DNA from: Mucor racemosus
Taxonomy: Eukaryota; Mucoromycota; Mucoromycetes; Mucorales; Mucoraceae
Assembly: GCA_027405735.1 (NCBI GenBank)
Contig: JAPEHQ010000001.1
Coordinates: 2,604,001-2,668,000, forward strand
Length of the DNA: 64,000 nucleotides
Direction of reading: 5' to 3'
The translations under genes were made by a program, and so were the position numbers. The notes beneath the pieces were generated by a model. The model was not told where the DNA came from. It made no database searches and saw nothing but the letters and a program-made list of their open reading frames with translations. This document shows, piece by piece, positions 46,209 to 59,698 of this stretch; positions within the stretch are counted from its first letter, which is position 1, and each line of letters starts with the position of its first letter.

Positions 46209-47154
46209 AGTTGAAGCGTAATTCTAGAACCGGATCTATATGTCACAATATTTTATCAACCATAGATGATCCAATTCTATTCTTTTTTTTTTTTAATCAA
46301 GTTGAGTTTAACATGGGATTTCGATACAAAGAGACAGAATGAATTGTAGAAAGGGCGATATTTTATTTCAGATGGAATACTATGATTGGTATTATGATAC
46401 TAAATATAAGAAATCTATCTAAATAGTATATAGATCAATATAAAAACCACATCCCCTTAAACACATTAATACATCCAAATCTCATCACATCGATGTAATG
46501 TTCAATAAATAATCATTTTTAACCTCTCAATACCATTGTATGAATATTTCCTGTATTCTATAACTCACCTTTATCTCTTTTTAATATGAGATAGTTTCCA
46601 TAAAGAAGGTTCATCTTGCATCTAATAAAGCAATCTTCCAAGATCATTGGCGTGGTTATTGTCCCGCAATCGCTATGCGTTGATGCGTTATGTAGGAATA
46701 CTATATGACAATATCATGATATTACGTGTTGTATTGAACTAAAAAAAACTGTATTATTGGGCCTATAGTGTGTAATGACATGAAGTGATATTAGTTACAC
46801 ATATTAGTAAATTGTGATAAATACAAGATAATTATTTATAATAACAATATGGTGTATATTATGGCGCAAGTACACACAAAGCACAAATATGCGTACAAAT
46901 AGAGAATCTGATAAAACGCAATCAAAGAAACTCGTATGATGATGTTTGCAATATCAATATTGATCGAAAAAGAGAAACAATTATGTACGATAATCTATAT
47001 TTTTCCGTATATCCTTCTCTTGATTTATCATCATCACTCACAAAAATAAAAGTGCGCTTCTTCTAGATTTCTGGAATCGGGTACTTGGATCCGCACTACT
47101 TCTTTTTTTATGTGGGTTGTGAAGAAAGTTACAAAGGCATTGCTCTTTTTATAC

Positions 47155-47181
47155 TTTTTTTTTTTTTTTTTTTTTTTTTTT
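47155..47181 (+). repeat. 27-base poly-T tract
   Basis: Uninterrupted homopolymer in non-coding DNA; length uncertain in an assembly. Confidence 0.85.
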
Positions 47182-48299
47182 ACATTTATCGTAACATTTG
47201 AAATAACTTTTGCATTTTCATTTAAAATGTACACATAATTTAGTATAACGTTAAGCAGAAGGAAAATCTAATTCTTTTTGTATGAGAAATTTTGCAATTT
47301 TCTCTTTATATCGTGATGCCAGGCAAAGAGAAAAGTAAAATAAACGAATTGACATATGACAATGAATCTGTGTAACAAACTAAAAAAGGGTCCGCTTTCT
47401 ATTCATAGAGCATCTGTGTAAACTTGAAGTTCAAATCCCCCCCACCTCTATATTTTACAAAAAGTCTTTGATCTTCCCCTTGTGAAATTATGAGACTTGA
47501 ATCGCCGTTAGTTTTCTGTTTGCTTTGTGCTTATTGCAATTGATGAAAGAGTTGCTATGACATCCTGTTCTGAATTAACATTAAATACAGTCAGGAGCGG
47601 GTGAAGAGCAAAACTACAAATCTGTACATTGGATTTATCTGATTGATTAATGTTAAATCACAATCTTTGTGAAAAGAAAAATGTTAGTACGCCGCCCCAA
47701 ATATTTTTTTTTTCATGGCGATACAAAATTATCAGATTCTCTTCCATCCTTTTTGCTTTTGTGAAACAGATTTTTGTGGTACAAAATCAATTGGTATTGC
47801 AGAATTAAGTGAAATGGCTAATCTTTGTTGATGGTTGGACTGATCGAGACAACCATTTTACTTTTTGGAGTTCAGCCTTCTGTTTATTCTTTATTTCTTT
47901 AAAATAAAACCCTTTTTCGTACAAAATACCTCACTAAATGTGGTAGTAAGCAATGAACTATGTATTTTATAGAACTGTTTTTGATTTAAAAGAGAAAAAT
48001 AATGGTTCATATGTACATAGAACTAGAGGATAAATGTGCACGACATTATATACAATGAGAAAATAGGATAAAGCTTGTAGCACTTGAGCTAAAATACTAC
48101 AAGGTTGCCCTTGTTGTATATGTATATTTTTGCACCTGCAGGGTAGAAATATACTGGCTGTATTTTAAAAATGCATCTAACTTGCAAAAGAAAAACCTAA
48201 TCATTGCTACATTCCTTTATTATACAACCTACTTATAAAAAGCATATAAATGAGCTACTCACCCGAGCAAACATGGATTTTCCAAAAAAAATTCTCATA

Positions 48300-49510
48300 G
48301 TTATCAATCTTCAAAACCAGAGCATTCACTCTTTTCTATAACTAACCTCATACTAAACATTTTTTAGGATACTTAAACACTGATAAGTATATATGAGTTT
48401 GTCGCATTATGCTACCTATTCCTAAATTTAGTCTATATCTTACGAAAGACTCAAAAGCACGTAAAATCCACAGCTTTTCCCTTGAAAACTCGGTTCCACT
48501 TTTCATCCCTGCTCTACTTTTTTTTTTCACTAAATAACACCAAGAAAAAATTATATGCAAATGTACCTGAGATGTTCAGCTTTAATCTAAAAATAAGTAT
48601 CCGGAAATATCCTACTTTTTGCAGTTGGTATTAATTTTTCAGTGCTAATGTTTCAGATTTTTTACGCGTATTTCACTGCTAATGGATTGAAAGCTTTGAG
48701 GCTTCATATCTCTAGAAAAAATTAAGTTATACTAACACTTTTTAATAATAAAACTTACTTGTTTTAAAATGCTCTATAACATATTTCAATATAAAAAAAT
48801 TCTGAGCACTTTTATTTTTTTTTTCATTTTTTTGGCATTTCTATAGTAGGTTTCAAAATATTGGTTAAATTGAGCAACATTTTTTTACATTTATGTCATC
48901 AAGCTCGTTGAGCTCTCTCAGACCCAATTTAGAGTTTTTCAAAATATTAATTTTTCGTGGAGATATCTTCAAAAATGTGTACAAAGAGACACCCTCATCT
49001 CTAACCTTGATTTTCCCCTTGTATACCCTCATCCCAAATTCTGAATTCAAAAAAATTTGAATAAAAATCCCATTTCCTCTACGAAAAATGCAGCTAAAAG
49101 GTTGAGCAATAGCTCGATCGATAGATAACTTTTTGATGCACTATCTCAAATACTTACATTTAAAACATGTTTATAAAAAGTGATGTGTATCTTCAAAAAA
49201 CCTCCAAAACTTCTGTTTCATTTTATGCAAAATTTAATGTACAACATTTGTTTGAATTTAATTTAGATAAATGCAGAATTCAAAACTGTACAAAAACTAT
49301 TTAACACGCTAGGCTTAGTTACTTTGCAGTTCATGAGCTACTAAACGATTATGTTTTTTTTGATCAATTTCTGTTCGATTTCACGAATCGTTTTTGGAAC
49401 CCAGTTATGATAGTTTTTAAACTGTAATGTGATTTTTCTCGATGAAAAATCAATATTTTTTGCTGAAACAAAAAATGCAGAGTTGCTTTTAGTGGGGCGT
49501 ACCTTGTGAA
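48300..49510 (-). repeat. Dispersed repeat R2, copy c (inverted)
   Basis: The reverse complement aligns with 4376-5590 almost end to end, including the outer CTGCATTTTTTGT region and the inner GATGACATAAATGTAAA, TTATAGAGC and TAAAGCTGAACATCTCAGG landmarks. Two full-length and one partial copy define the family at about 1.2 kb. No conserved reading frame was seen. Confidence 0.8.
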
Positions 49511-50158
49511 TACAAAAAAACAATGCTTCAATGATGAATTTTGAATTTTACAATTAATTTTAGGCCAATTTTGTGCCAATGTCAGGTCAGTGCACTTCTA
49601 ATCTGGTAATAACCTTTTGTTTTAGGGCAGATATAAATAGCCATAGAGGAAAGGTATATCCTTTTTAAAATCTAACGGAAATCGACTCAATATTGGACGA
49701 AAGACTTTGAAGCCCATCGGAATACCATCTAAAACTTATTTTCTTGCGACTGTAGAAAATCTCGATGAATTTTGATCTAATTTGACTTGATGGTAAGTAA
49801 TTATCAAACATTGCACATCCCAAGTAGTAAAGGTTTAGTGCCAGAAATTTAGAGTTTACTGTAGCCTATCAACTATCATAAATGGATATACATGACACTG
49901 TATTATCCTGTGGCATTTCATGTATATTTTCATAATTTTTGATTCGAATTTTTATCATCAAGGAAGGGTTGTATGTCAGTTGGTTATCAAACCAACCAAT
50001 TTAAAATCAACATTGTATTCGCCAACTCTGATTCTAAAAAACAAATAAATGTTGGTTTTCGTATTCTTCAGCAATCTCAATATACACAGCATATTATAGA
50101 AGGTGTCCAATTATTGGATTTCAAGCAGTTATATAAATAATTTATTGTTTGAAATTTG
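49511..50158. other. AT-rich 3' flank of the Pan1-like gene
   Basis: No frame or element recognised; it is the downstream flank of the minus-strand scaffold gene. Confidence 0.4.
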
Positions 50159-53100
50159 TTAGATCTGCTCAAGATAATTTGCAGGTACCAAACCTTCACG
50201 AGATCCGTCTTCAGATCTAGCTTTCCACCAATCATCATTTTCTTTAACAAGGATAGTAATTAAATCACCCATCTGTAAATCTAAACATCCTTGACCAGCT
50301 GGACCTTCAAAATCATAAAGGGCCTTTGCCTTAATATTTAATTCTGGAATAGCTAAAAATGAAATGGTTACTCAACATGCTCAAAAAAAGTTGATTGTTG
50401 ATGATTTACCTTCAAGTTTTACTTGTACATAATTTCTGGGGAAATAGCCAGTTTTCTTTGACACCTCTGAGGTACCAAACCACCAGTCTTCATTATCATT
50501 ATTATCACGAACAAGGATAACCTCATCTTGAGAAAAGGTTAAATCATCAGGCCCAGATCCTGGGTAATCCCACAATGCAATGTATTCTATAAAGAGAATG
50601 TTAAAACTAAAAGTAAAATTATATAATATAGGAAAAAGACATACCATGTTCAGGCAAGGATTCATCATGAGCAGGTGTTTGATTAACAACGGGCTCTGGA
50701 GCAGCATTGGCAGGAGGAGTAACTTGTGTAGCAGATTCAATAGAAGGACTAGATCCGCCAGTACGAGCTTGTAATTCCGCCAAAAACCCACCGCTGGATA
50801 AAGGAGCAGAAACGGGCACTGGAGCAGCAATCTCAGTAGCAGCAGGCTCAGGTTGAACAGGTACTGAAGACACTGATGGTGTTGATGTATCACCAATGAC
50901 ATGTCCAGAAATAGAGGAAGCACTGCGATCATTTGTTTTCGTCTTTCTCAATTTAGTGCCGGATTGGATTTGACCTAATAAAGCAGATCTACCGCCGCCG
51001 CCAGCAGCAGATATTACTTGTGGGCTAGATGATGCGTTAAATGTGGGTGCAGATGGTGCTGGAGGTGCAGGTGGGGGAGGAATATTGCCATCGGCGGCTG
51101 GTGGTGGTGGTGGTGGAGGAGGAGGGGTACTACTACTAGTATCATTACTAGATGCGACAGGAGGAGTTGGAGGAATATTAACAGGAGTTGTAAAGTCTAC
51201 TTCATCAGGTTTAGGTGATCCAGCACTTTCAGGCACGCTTTCTAAACCTAAATACAGGAATATTTAATATAAGGAACATAATTTAAAACCATAAATATTT
51301 ACCAGATGCATCGCCTCTTTTACTCATGGCACTGAAAAGCATACCAGCTAAATTCTTAGCACTTCCAGCAGCAGGGAATTCATTTTCATCATCAGAATCG
51401 TCATGACCAACATCCCAGCCATCGTCATCTTCGGAATCAGTGTCTTCTTTGGCTCCTCCCTTTGTTGCAGAGAAGGCAGAGAATGCTGCAAATGGATTAT
51501 AGCTGACACGTTTGTTGGAAGGTTCATTGGGTTTTTCTGCCTGAGAAGAACCAGCTGGAGAAGGAACTGTGGAGCTTTGTTGAATCTTTGCAAAAGGATT
51601 ATTGCTACTAGTACTAGCACTAGGTGTTACTGAAGCAGAAGGGGGTGCTGGTGGTGGAGGTGGTGGAGAAGTTGAAGCAACAGAAGATGAAGCTTCTTCA
51701 GGCTTATGTTCTAACTTTTTGGCAGCTTTAGCAGCTTCGGCAGCTTCTTCTTCACGTTTAATAGCATCAAATCGGGCTTGTCTATCTGCTTCTTCTTTAG
51801 CCAAGACTTGTCTTCTTCTCTCTTCCATGTCCTTTTCATCATCCAAACGTCTCTTTTCTTCATTTTCTTCATCTTCAATTTGACGACGAGCTTGCTCAGC
51901 TTTCTCTTTTTCTAAATCATCTAAACGTTGACGCTCAATTCTTTCGCCTTCACGAATACGTTCTAATTCAGCTTCTCTGTTTTTACGATCTGTTTCTTCT
52001 CTTTGACTAACAGAAGCACGCAACATGTCCTGTGCCTCACGTTCAGCATCACGAAGACGTTCTAATGAATATGTTAACTTGGAGTCGTAACAATTAAAGT
52101 AAAAAAAAAAAGATGTCTACTTACGTTGGGCTGCCTCTTCTGCTTCATTAGGCTTACTTACAGGTGGTGTAGAAGATGCGGCAGATGGAGTTGCAGGCTT
52201 GGGTGAGCTGCCAGGATTTCTTCTGGCTTGAATAGCAGCCAAACGTTCTTGTACACGGCGCTCAGCTTCTTTTTTGATTTCCTCGGCTGTACGAGGACGA
52301 GCAGGGGTAGTTTTAGGCTTAGGACTAGATGTACTAAGCGATGGACTGGAGATAGAAGATGTACTTTGATATCCATTGCCAACAGATGCTCCAACAGAGG
52401 GTGAGCTTCTCATAGTAGTGTTTGTTTGACGAGGAGTATAAGATGAATAATCCGAACTCTTACTATCTAATTGTTCGATAAAACGACGCAATTCATAAGA
52501 AAGATCCTGTCCATTTTCGAATCGCTTCTTGTCTTCCAAATCTTTAGATGCAATCATATCTTCCAAGTACTTGAGATCACCACGCATATCCAATAAAGCA
52601 GTTCTAGACTTTTCCATCTCGCGCTCAATGCTATCTGCTTTACGATCAGCTTCTTCTTTTTCTTCCTCTGCACGACGAAGACCAAAACCGGCATCAGTGG
52701 TAGATCCACTATTACCAGCTTTACGAGCAGCCATCATAGCCTTAGCCTTTGCACGTACACGATCACTTTCTGTAATGGATCCACCAGGGCCAGTAGGTTG
52801 GATAAAGGCCATAAAATCTTGTGTGCCATCGTTCTTTCTAGAATGACGGACCTTGGCATCTCTTAATTCTGCAGCAGATCCACGCAATTGACGAGCTAAA
52901 ACAGGAATATCACGATTGCATAGATACTGGATCTCATCTTGAAGTGATTTTTGAGTTTCGAGTAATCCCATCAATGTTTCAGCATTTTCTGCATATTTGA
53001 TAGATCCAGAATTGTTGCGGCTAGCATTGTTAAGATCATCTTGAGTACGTCTGATTTTCTCTTTGAGCTCTTCCAAAGAATACTTGTTACTACCACTGTA

Positions 53101-54681
53101 AGAACTATTACTGCTGTAAGAACTGGGCTTTGGCATGCGATCCAAAATACGCTTAGTCTCAGAGATTTGACGACGAAGATCTTCCAAAATGACAACATCT
53201 GCTTCATCATCATCAGAATTATTATCATAGCGAGAAGAGTAAGATCTGGAACTAGCAGATTGAGGCCCCTTTCTACGAGAACTTGAGACATAATCGCGTT
53301 GATTGCTATTATAAGAAGAATAATCTTCCTCTTCTTCTGCTTGGCGGTTTTGGGAATTATTACTACCATCAAATGATGGTACAGATGGTGGAGGACGACG
53401 ACCCAAGACAAATTTCTTGAGCAAGCTAGATGGAGGCTTAAGCTCAGCAGGTAAAACTGAGGGTATTTCAAATCCATTCATTTTACGATATACCAAATGC
53501 ATTGCAATAGAAAATTCATCAATATCAAGACTACCTCTATTTTCACTATCTGCCAAATTCCAAATCTTCATTAAATCAGCTGGAGCTAATTGAGATTGAG
53601 TCAAGACATCCTTTGCGGTATCTCCAGACATAAATCCAGATCCTGAACCTTCCCATGCATTGAAAATTTCACGATATCGTTGTTTATCTTCAGGGCTGAT
53701 TTTCCATGATAATCTATTAGCATCTGCAGTACCGAGGCTGGGGTTGAGTAAATTAGTAACACCGTTTTGGTTGGGCATCATCTTTTTAGCAAATTCTAAA
53801 TTTTGAAGACGAGGTTTGTTTGATGAAACGGGAGGTAATGAAGGTTGAAAGCCGGTTTGCATAGGAGCTTGATAATTATTGTTGTTATTCATGTAACCTG
53901 TTTGCATTGGTAATTGAGGTACAGGTGGTGGTTGAGTAGGTCTGAACTGGTTTTGCATAGGCATACCTGTCATCATAGGTACTTGAGATGGCATACCAGT
54001 CATTTGAGGTAGCATACCAGTCATTTGAGGTTGTTGCATCCCAGTCATCATTGGGCGATTCATAAATTGCTGCTGCTGCTGTTGTTGTTGTTGATGAGGT
54101 ATGTTTACATTTACAAGTTGTTGAGAAGGTTGATTGGTTTCAGTAGAAGCAATAGTTGCCATAGCAATTTCTGTTTCTTCTCTCACATTTGGAGGAAGAG
54201 AAGCAGGAAGAGTCTGTCCTGTTAATTTCTTTGAAGTTAAAAACATGGCAACTGCAAACTCTGGGAAAGTCAAGAAAGGGGCGTTTGCAATAGATGAAAG
54301 ATCCCTAAAAATTCACATGTATTATTAGATAATCATCTATGATATATTGATTATTACATTTTTACCAAATCTTTGCCAAGGAATCATTATCGAGGTTAGA
54401 GCGTCTAAGGAGTTCACTAACCGCGTTAGCTAATAAATAATCAAAATTAGCGCATAGAAGTTAAAACTGTATAAAATCAAAGTATTACCGGGAATCTTAT
54501 TTCCGCCATGAGAAGCAGCACTTTGAACAAACAATTGTTCAAACTTGGATTGATCTGTTTGAGTCAAGAAGCTCAAACGAACACCTTTTTTATATATGAA
54601 TTTAGAATGCTTCTTGTATATTTATGCATTTGATAATTTACCTTTTGAAGGACCTGATTGACCTCCAGAATTATTATACAT
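50159..54681 (-). CDS. PAN1: Pan1/intersectin-like endocytic scaffold (EH-EH-coiled coil-WH2-SH3-SH3)
   Basis: Eight exons on the minus strand, 54681-54642, 54584-54489, 54429-54366, 54304-52125, 52061-51303, 51247-50645, 50586-50410 and 50352-50159, join in phase to 1370 residues. Domains in order: EH1 (about 16-110; AVSELLRRSNLDNDSLAKIW); a Q-run and MTGM/MQTG repeats like the Prk1-kinase target repeats of yeast Pan1; EH2 (about 270-365; calcium-type loop DSENRGSLDIDEF); long coiled coils (about 455-700 and 790-890); acidic DDD/DDGWD patches; a proline-rich run; a WH2-like GGRSALLGQIQSGTKLRKTK (about 1130); then two SH3 domains (about 1247-1306, ALWDY...EDWWFG...YFPRNYV; about 1310-1369, ALYDFEG...DDWWKA...GLVPANYL). 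It should couple Arp2/3-driven actin assembly to clathrin-mediated endocytosis. Yeast Pan1 lacks SH3 domains; animal intersectins have them. Confidence 0.92.
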
Positions 54682-54861
54682 TATTTGTTGTTGGCTTTTT
54701 TTTTTTTCGATTAAACAAGAAAAAGATAATAATATCGAAGAAAGAGATGTTTATTCAAAAGAGGGAAAAAAGAAAAAGGAAAAATAAATGAAAGAACATG
54801 AAATGCTTCTTGTTTTGGGTTGGCATTAAATGTCCGCGCTTACAGTTAATGTGCACAATGA

Positions 54862-57800
54862 CTACAATTCATCAAGTGAAATAGGATCCTTTAGATATAA
54901 TTGATGTACTTTTGTTTGATCTTGATCAGCATGTAGCATTGACACATGAATAATGATGGCGGATGAATTACCCTTACGAGTGGAATAAAGACATTTGATC
55001 TTGTTTCCTGCAATAGCTTGAACAAATGCAGTCTGTTAAATAAAGAGTGAGCAAACAGCAACATGCTCTCCTTAACTGCATATAGTACTTACGGTTTCTA
55101 AATGTCTAATCTCAATTACATTAGATGAAAACGCAATCAAGTATGGATAATACACAACTACTGATTTTGCTTCTGATTCAAATTCAATTTCTTGTTGTAA
55201 TGAATCTGCATTTGTATCTGCTACAGGACACGCAAATTGTGCACTGCAAATTAATCCTGTACCCGGTTGATTTAATGCGACATATCCGATGGTTGTTAAA
55301 GCAGGATCATCTACTTGTTGATGATTACCAATCATTGATACATGATAAGGTGCAGGCAAGTCTATACGATATGAGTATTTTGGGGAATATTCATGTAAAT
55401 GATGAGAAGTTGTAGAAGAGCCTGCTGTAATCCAACTAAGAATATCCACTTTTTCAATACCTTCTGCTTTTGATCGAATATATACATGATCATTGATAAT
55501 TTTTAGATCTGAAGGCTGGATAAATAAAGGTTTATATTCCTTAAATTTCTTGAACCATGGGGATACTGCTGTGCCATCTGTTCGGTAAAACATTAATACC
55601 AGTCGAATTGAACCTGTACGACGTCGACGTAAATAGCATAATATAGGCTCTCCACCTAGTGTACCAACAGCAAAATGTACGACACCTGATTTTTGGAGTA
55701 TTTGAACACCTTTGAAACTTGTATAATTATCGCCATTGATTGCCGTCTCTGCTGATGCTGTTGTAGATATATCCGAAGGAGGATATATATCATCAATCAA
55801 AATAACACCCAACATTCTATTTGGTTTTGTGCTTCTTGCTATAATCATTTTGTTATCGAATAATTCCAATTGATGACAATTGCATGATAAAATTTGTTTG
55901 AATAATTCTGAACCATCTCTGTAAGCTACCCATAACCCATATTGACTTCCAAGAGCAATCGCGTCTCTACCATTTGATGTAATAAATGGTAAAGAGCACC
56001 ATATTGTTCCACATCCTGTTGCATATCTTCCGTTGACGCTTTGCAATTGAGAGCAATTTAAATTGCTGCAGATCAATTCTAATCCAAAGGGTCCATCATC
56101 AGGATTTGGTAGTACAGATTTTATTTTATTTTTCCACATTAATCGATTTTCAGTTGTTGGACATTCGAAAAGGTAATTCAGATTAGGGTCAGCGATATGA
56201 TGTATTTGTAATAATCTTGATCTCAAAATATGTGGTGAATCTGTACGAGAAGGATATGTTGCTGATTTTTGTAGTAAAGAGGATTGCATATTGAAATTAT
56301 TAGATGTATTAGTTGCTGTTGCTGTTGCTGTTGTTGCATGGTATGTTGATAGTGATGCTTTGTTCTTTTTTTGAATGCGTTGTTTCATGGTTTTGATACG
56401 ATGTCGAATCTTTAGACCAGATAGTGTATAAACATCAGAGTATATAGATGAACCTTCATCAGATTGGACATTTGCTTCTATTGCCGCTGTCATGGTTACG
56501 AATCTATTGCTGCTATTATCGCTATGACTACGATAATGATGATGATAATATTGCTTTTTAATTGATGATAGTAGACTTGATTGACGGTGCGAGATTATTT
56601 TTGAACGAGAGACTGATGCTCTTCCAATCTTGAGCATATAAATAGGTATAGGTTTGTCTATTAAAATGAATTCCACATCACCATCTGCTGTTGTTCTCTT
56701 TCGTGTGATTATTAATACATTGGTAAATAAAAACAATTGACATGCAGTAGGTGGAATAGGAGATGGTTTAGTTAAGTATACTGTTCCCTCAAATAATAAA
56801 CCAACATCATCAGGTAAAACTTGTTGTAATCTATGCTGATATCGAATGCTAGGTCTTTTCACTCGTAATCCAAACTTGATTTCCATTAATCTTTGCTCGG
56901 CTTCAGCTTTCCGAGTGGCTTCGTTTATTTTGTGTAAGATATCGCCTAATAAAGATATGGTTTTGGTCAGGTTATCACGTTCATCTTGTTCTGAATTTTT
57001 TAATATGGTATCAAATAATAAATCGTATTTTGCCATCCTAACAATTGGTGATATGAGTAGTCCTTTTAATGGAATACGAAAATCTTTCTCGATAGCTTCT
57101 TGCTGCTCAATAAAACGAACAAATGATAGATTCTTACTATATTCCGTATTATACTGATATTTTGCAAATACATGATTTGAAACATATCGTATATAAGGAT
57201 CTATCAATCTCGAAAAATGTTTATACAATAAATTTCCAATTGTGATTGAATCAGGAAATAAATTATAGTTGTTTACATCTCTTAAACCATCCAATTCTCG
57301 AACAAGTTTCTTGTGATGATTCGCCAAAATATGGTAATTTCCAAATAATGTATCATGAAACGAATATCGTCGCGATTCTTCGATTGTTGTTTGCGATGAT
57401 AGCAATGGTCGTGCAAATATATCTCTAATAACAACAAGTTGTTTCAAGAAATTATTCTCATAATTTTCAAGTTCTTCTATTGCAAGTTGTCTCTTTTTTT
57501 CTGCTGGCTTCAATTCTTCGAGGACATAGCGAGGTATCTTTGAGGTCCAGTTCTTGATTGTAGCAAAGATCTTTTAGTACACATGTATATCTTTATTTAT
57601 AAGCTAATACTTACATTTTGGTTTTTTTCATTGATTTCACCACTGTTTATATGAAAATCAACTAATTTCCTGTTTGGACAGCATGGTGAATAGCAAGTAT
57701 CGTTTGAAAATGGTTTACAAAGAGGCGAGTAACATCGAGTAAGATTTACAAGAATGCTTTGTGTTGTAATATCATGTATCAAGTAAATATTCTTGGAAGA

Positions 57801-57896
57801 TGATACCAAGACTCCATTTTCTACAAGTGAATTAAAGAAATATTCTATAAATTCTTCTCCTATTATTTGATCTGTCAAAACTGATTGGCAAGCATT
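54862..57896 (-). CDS. Rho guanine-nucleotide exchange factor, Rom2-like (DEP/DH/PH/CNH), 5' end unresolved
   Basis: Supported exons 57896-57615, 57570-55093 and 55032-54862 give 976 codons before the stop. A DEP-like segment comes first (IIGEEFIEYFFNSLVENGVLV), then the Dbl-homology domain (from EKKRQLAIEELENYENNFLK; LLISPIVRMAKYDLLFDTIL is the conserved helix), a PH-like region (LLFEGTVYLTKPSP...LFLFTNVLIITRKR), a basic Ser-rich linker, and a citron-homology (CNH) beta-propeller to the end (GPFGLELICSN ... VVHFAVGTLGG). This is the Rom1/Rom2 architecture, which activates Rho1 in cell-wall integrity signalling. There is no ATG in frame after the acceptor at 57897: an upstream exon is needed. 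58066-57995 (24 codons, in phase, with a good acceptor) is a candidate, and more may lie up to 58560. It ends 180 bases before the PAN1-like start on the same strand. Confidence 0.87.
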
Positions 57897-58616
57897 CTAT
57901 CAAGCAAATTAATATTTTATTATGATTATAGTGTTGTTTTTTTCTTTACTAATGCTTCCTTTTTTGTGATTTGTGCATATTGTGCTTTTTTTACAAATAG
58001 TTTTGTCAAAATAGAAAGACAACCACTATTAATATTAAACGTTGAAGATGTGGAAGATCCACTTGACTAATAGAGGAAATTAATATATGTGGAAAATTAA
58101 TATTGTTCTCCCCCCCCCTTACACTCTCTTTAAGCATCCAATCAGTCTAAAAATTAAGAAACAATATATTATAATAAAAAGGAAAAAAATAGGGGAATGT
58201 TTTTATTTCTTTTTTGATTATAAAAATCGATTATTTATATCACAAGATGTATATCATTTGCACTTTCTGGTTGCACAGTAATTGATGCCCTCTCCCGTTT
58301 CTTCTGCCACAGGTATATCAAAAAATATAAACATGAGTTATAGTCATATTCATCACGCTGCCTTATTATACACTATTTTTCTAGAATTTTTTCTATATAT
58401 ATTTAACCCGAAAGAAAGGGAGTTCAAGGAGAGAAATTGCCAATGTCAAAGGGGCTGCTTTCATGACATTCATTTATACAGTAGTGTAGTTTGCAAACAA
58501 TAAACTCACAGCTTTGAGTGCCCGATTCTTGAAGACGATCTTGATACTCCTCTTTAATGAAAAAAAAAAAAACTTTCTTTTACACATTCTTCATATTTTC
58601 TTTCTTCTTTTTCTAC

Positions 58617-59698
58617 ATGACCACTTTTAGCATGCCTTTGTCGATTAGAGATGACATTTTACCTTTTAAAAAATTAACTAGTAATTATTCGTTACATGAT
58701 TCTATAGCTTCATTTGATTCGTCGACTTCATCAACAACGCCAACCACAACAAGGATAATTCATAATGGTGACCAAGAAACTCGAATTAAACAACTTCACA
58801 ATCAAGTAGAACAGTTGTCTTTATCCAATGCTCGGCTTGTAAGAGCTAATCGTATTCTGAAACTAGATTGTGATCGAATTATAGATGAACAAACGACAGA
58901 TTTAAAGCAGGCTTTGAAATTGTCAGTTGAACAAAATATTCGATTACAGCGAGCTAATCGACTTTTGAAAGATGATTATATTAGCAAAACAGTAAAGTAA
59001 AATAACTAGATATAATTTTATTAAAAAACTTTACAGAAAATATAGTTATCTAAAGAAATATACATAAATAGGAAGAGCTAAACGATATAAAAATGGATCA
59101 AATTCGGAAAATGAAAAATGTTGGCCCTGAATATGAGTATTTGGTTCAAGTAGTCAATCTACTGTATCGACAATTAGCTGGAAAATCCAATTGCGAATCG
59201 ACATGCTGTTTTACAGATAAACCACTTCATACTAGTAGCTCTCTTATTGTTACACCGCAAAAAGACAATGATGAAATGAAGCATATATGCAGACCTGAAA
59301 TTAAATCACATAATATACCGGCTGGAAGCATGGCTTCTGTATTAGAACAAGAGAATAATCAATTAAGAGACGGCATGGATATATTAATAGACGATAGAGA
59401 TGCATTATACCAGCTACTAAAAGATAAAGAAGAGGACAATGAAACATTAAAGTATGAACTGACAGTGAAAGATGATATTGTCAAACAATTGGAAAACGAT
59501 TTTGAAAAAATGGAACTGGAAGTAACTGATTTGCAAAAGGTAAATATAGTAGACTACATCTATATCCCATGTATTTATTTGTCATAAATATTCCAGGATT
59601 GGTGCCATAAAACTTCAAATAAAAACAACGACAGTATTCGATCGCCAGATAGTTCTTTTTCTGAATTGCATTCATTTCCCTCCGTACCAACAACATAA
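58617..59698 (+). CDS. Coiled-coil protein of unknown function
   Basis: Three exons, 58617-58991, 59072-59539 and 59597-59698, give 314 residues. After a Ser/Thr-rich N-terminus come two heptad-rich segments (RIKQLHNQVEQLSLSNARLV with LKQALKLSVEQNIRLQRAN at about 45-125; and LEQENNQLRDGMDILIDDRD onward at about 220-285), then a short S/P-rich tail. The frame is open upstream to an ATG at 58557, but that would add a K4 then F-rich run from a homopolymer, so I prefer the ATG at 58617 or 58632. It is divergent from the Rho GEF. No catalytic domain or known family recognised; it may be a cytoskeletal or vesicle adaptor. Confidence 0.68.

Larger units (their letters stand above)
44777..48299. other. 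Long non-coding region
   Basis: The first part is the promoter of the secreted-protein gene: GTATTTATATAAAAAAC at about 44850-44865 on the plus strand is a TATA-type region read from either side. A TA-dinucleotide run lies at 46171-46204 and a 27-base poly-T at 47155-47181. Frames in the region are short and I/K/Y-rich. No gene, tRNA or known element. Confidence 0.45.
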
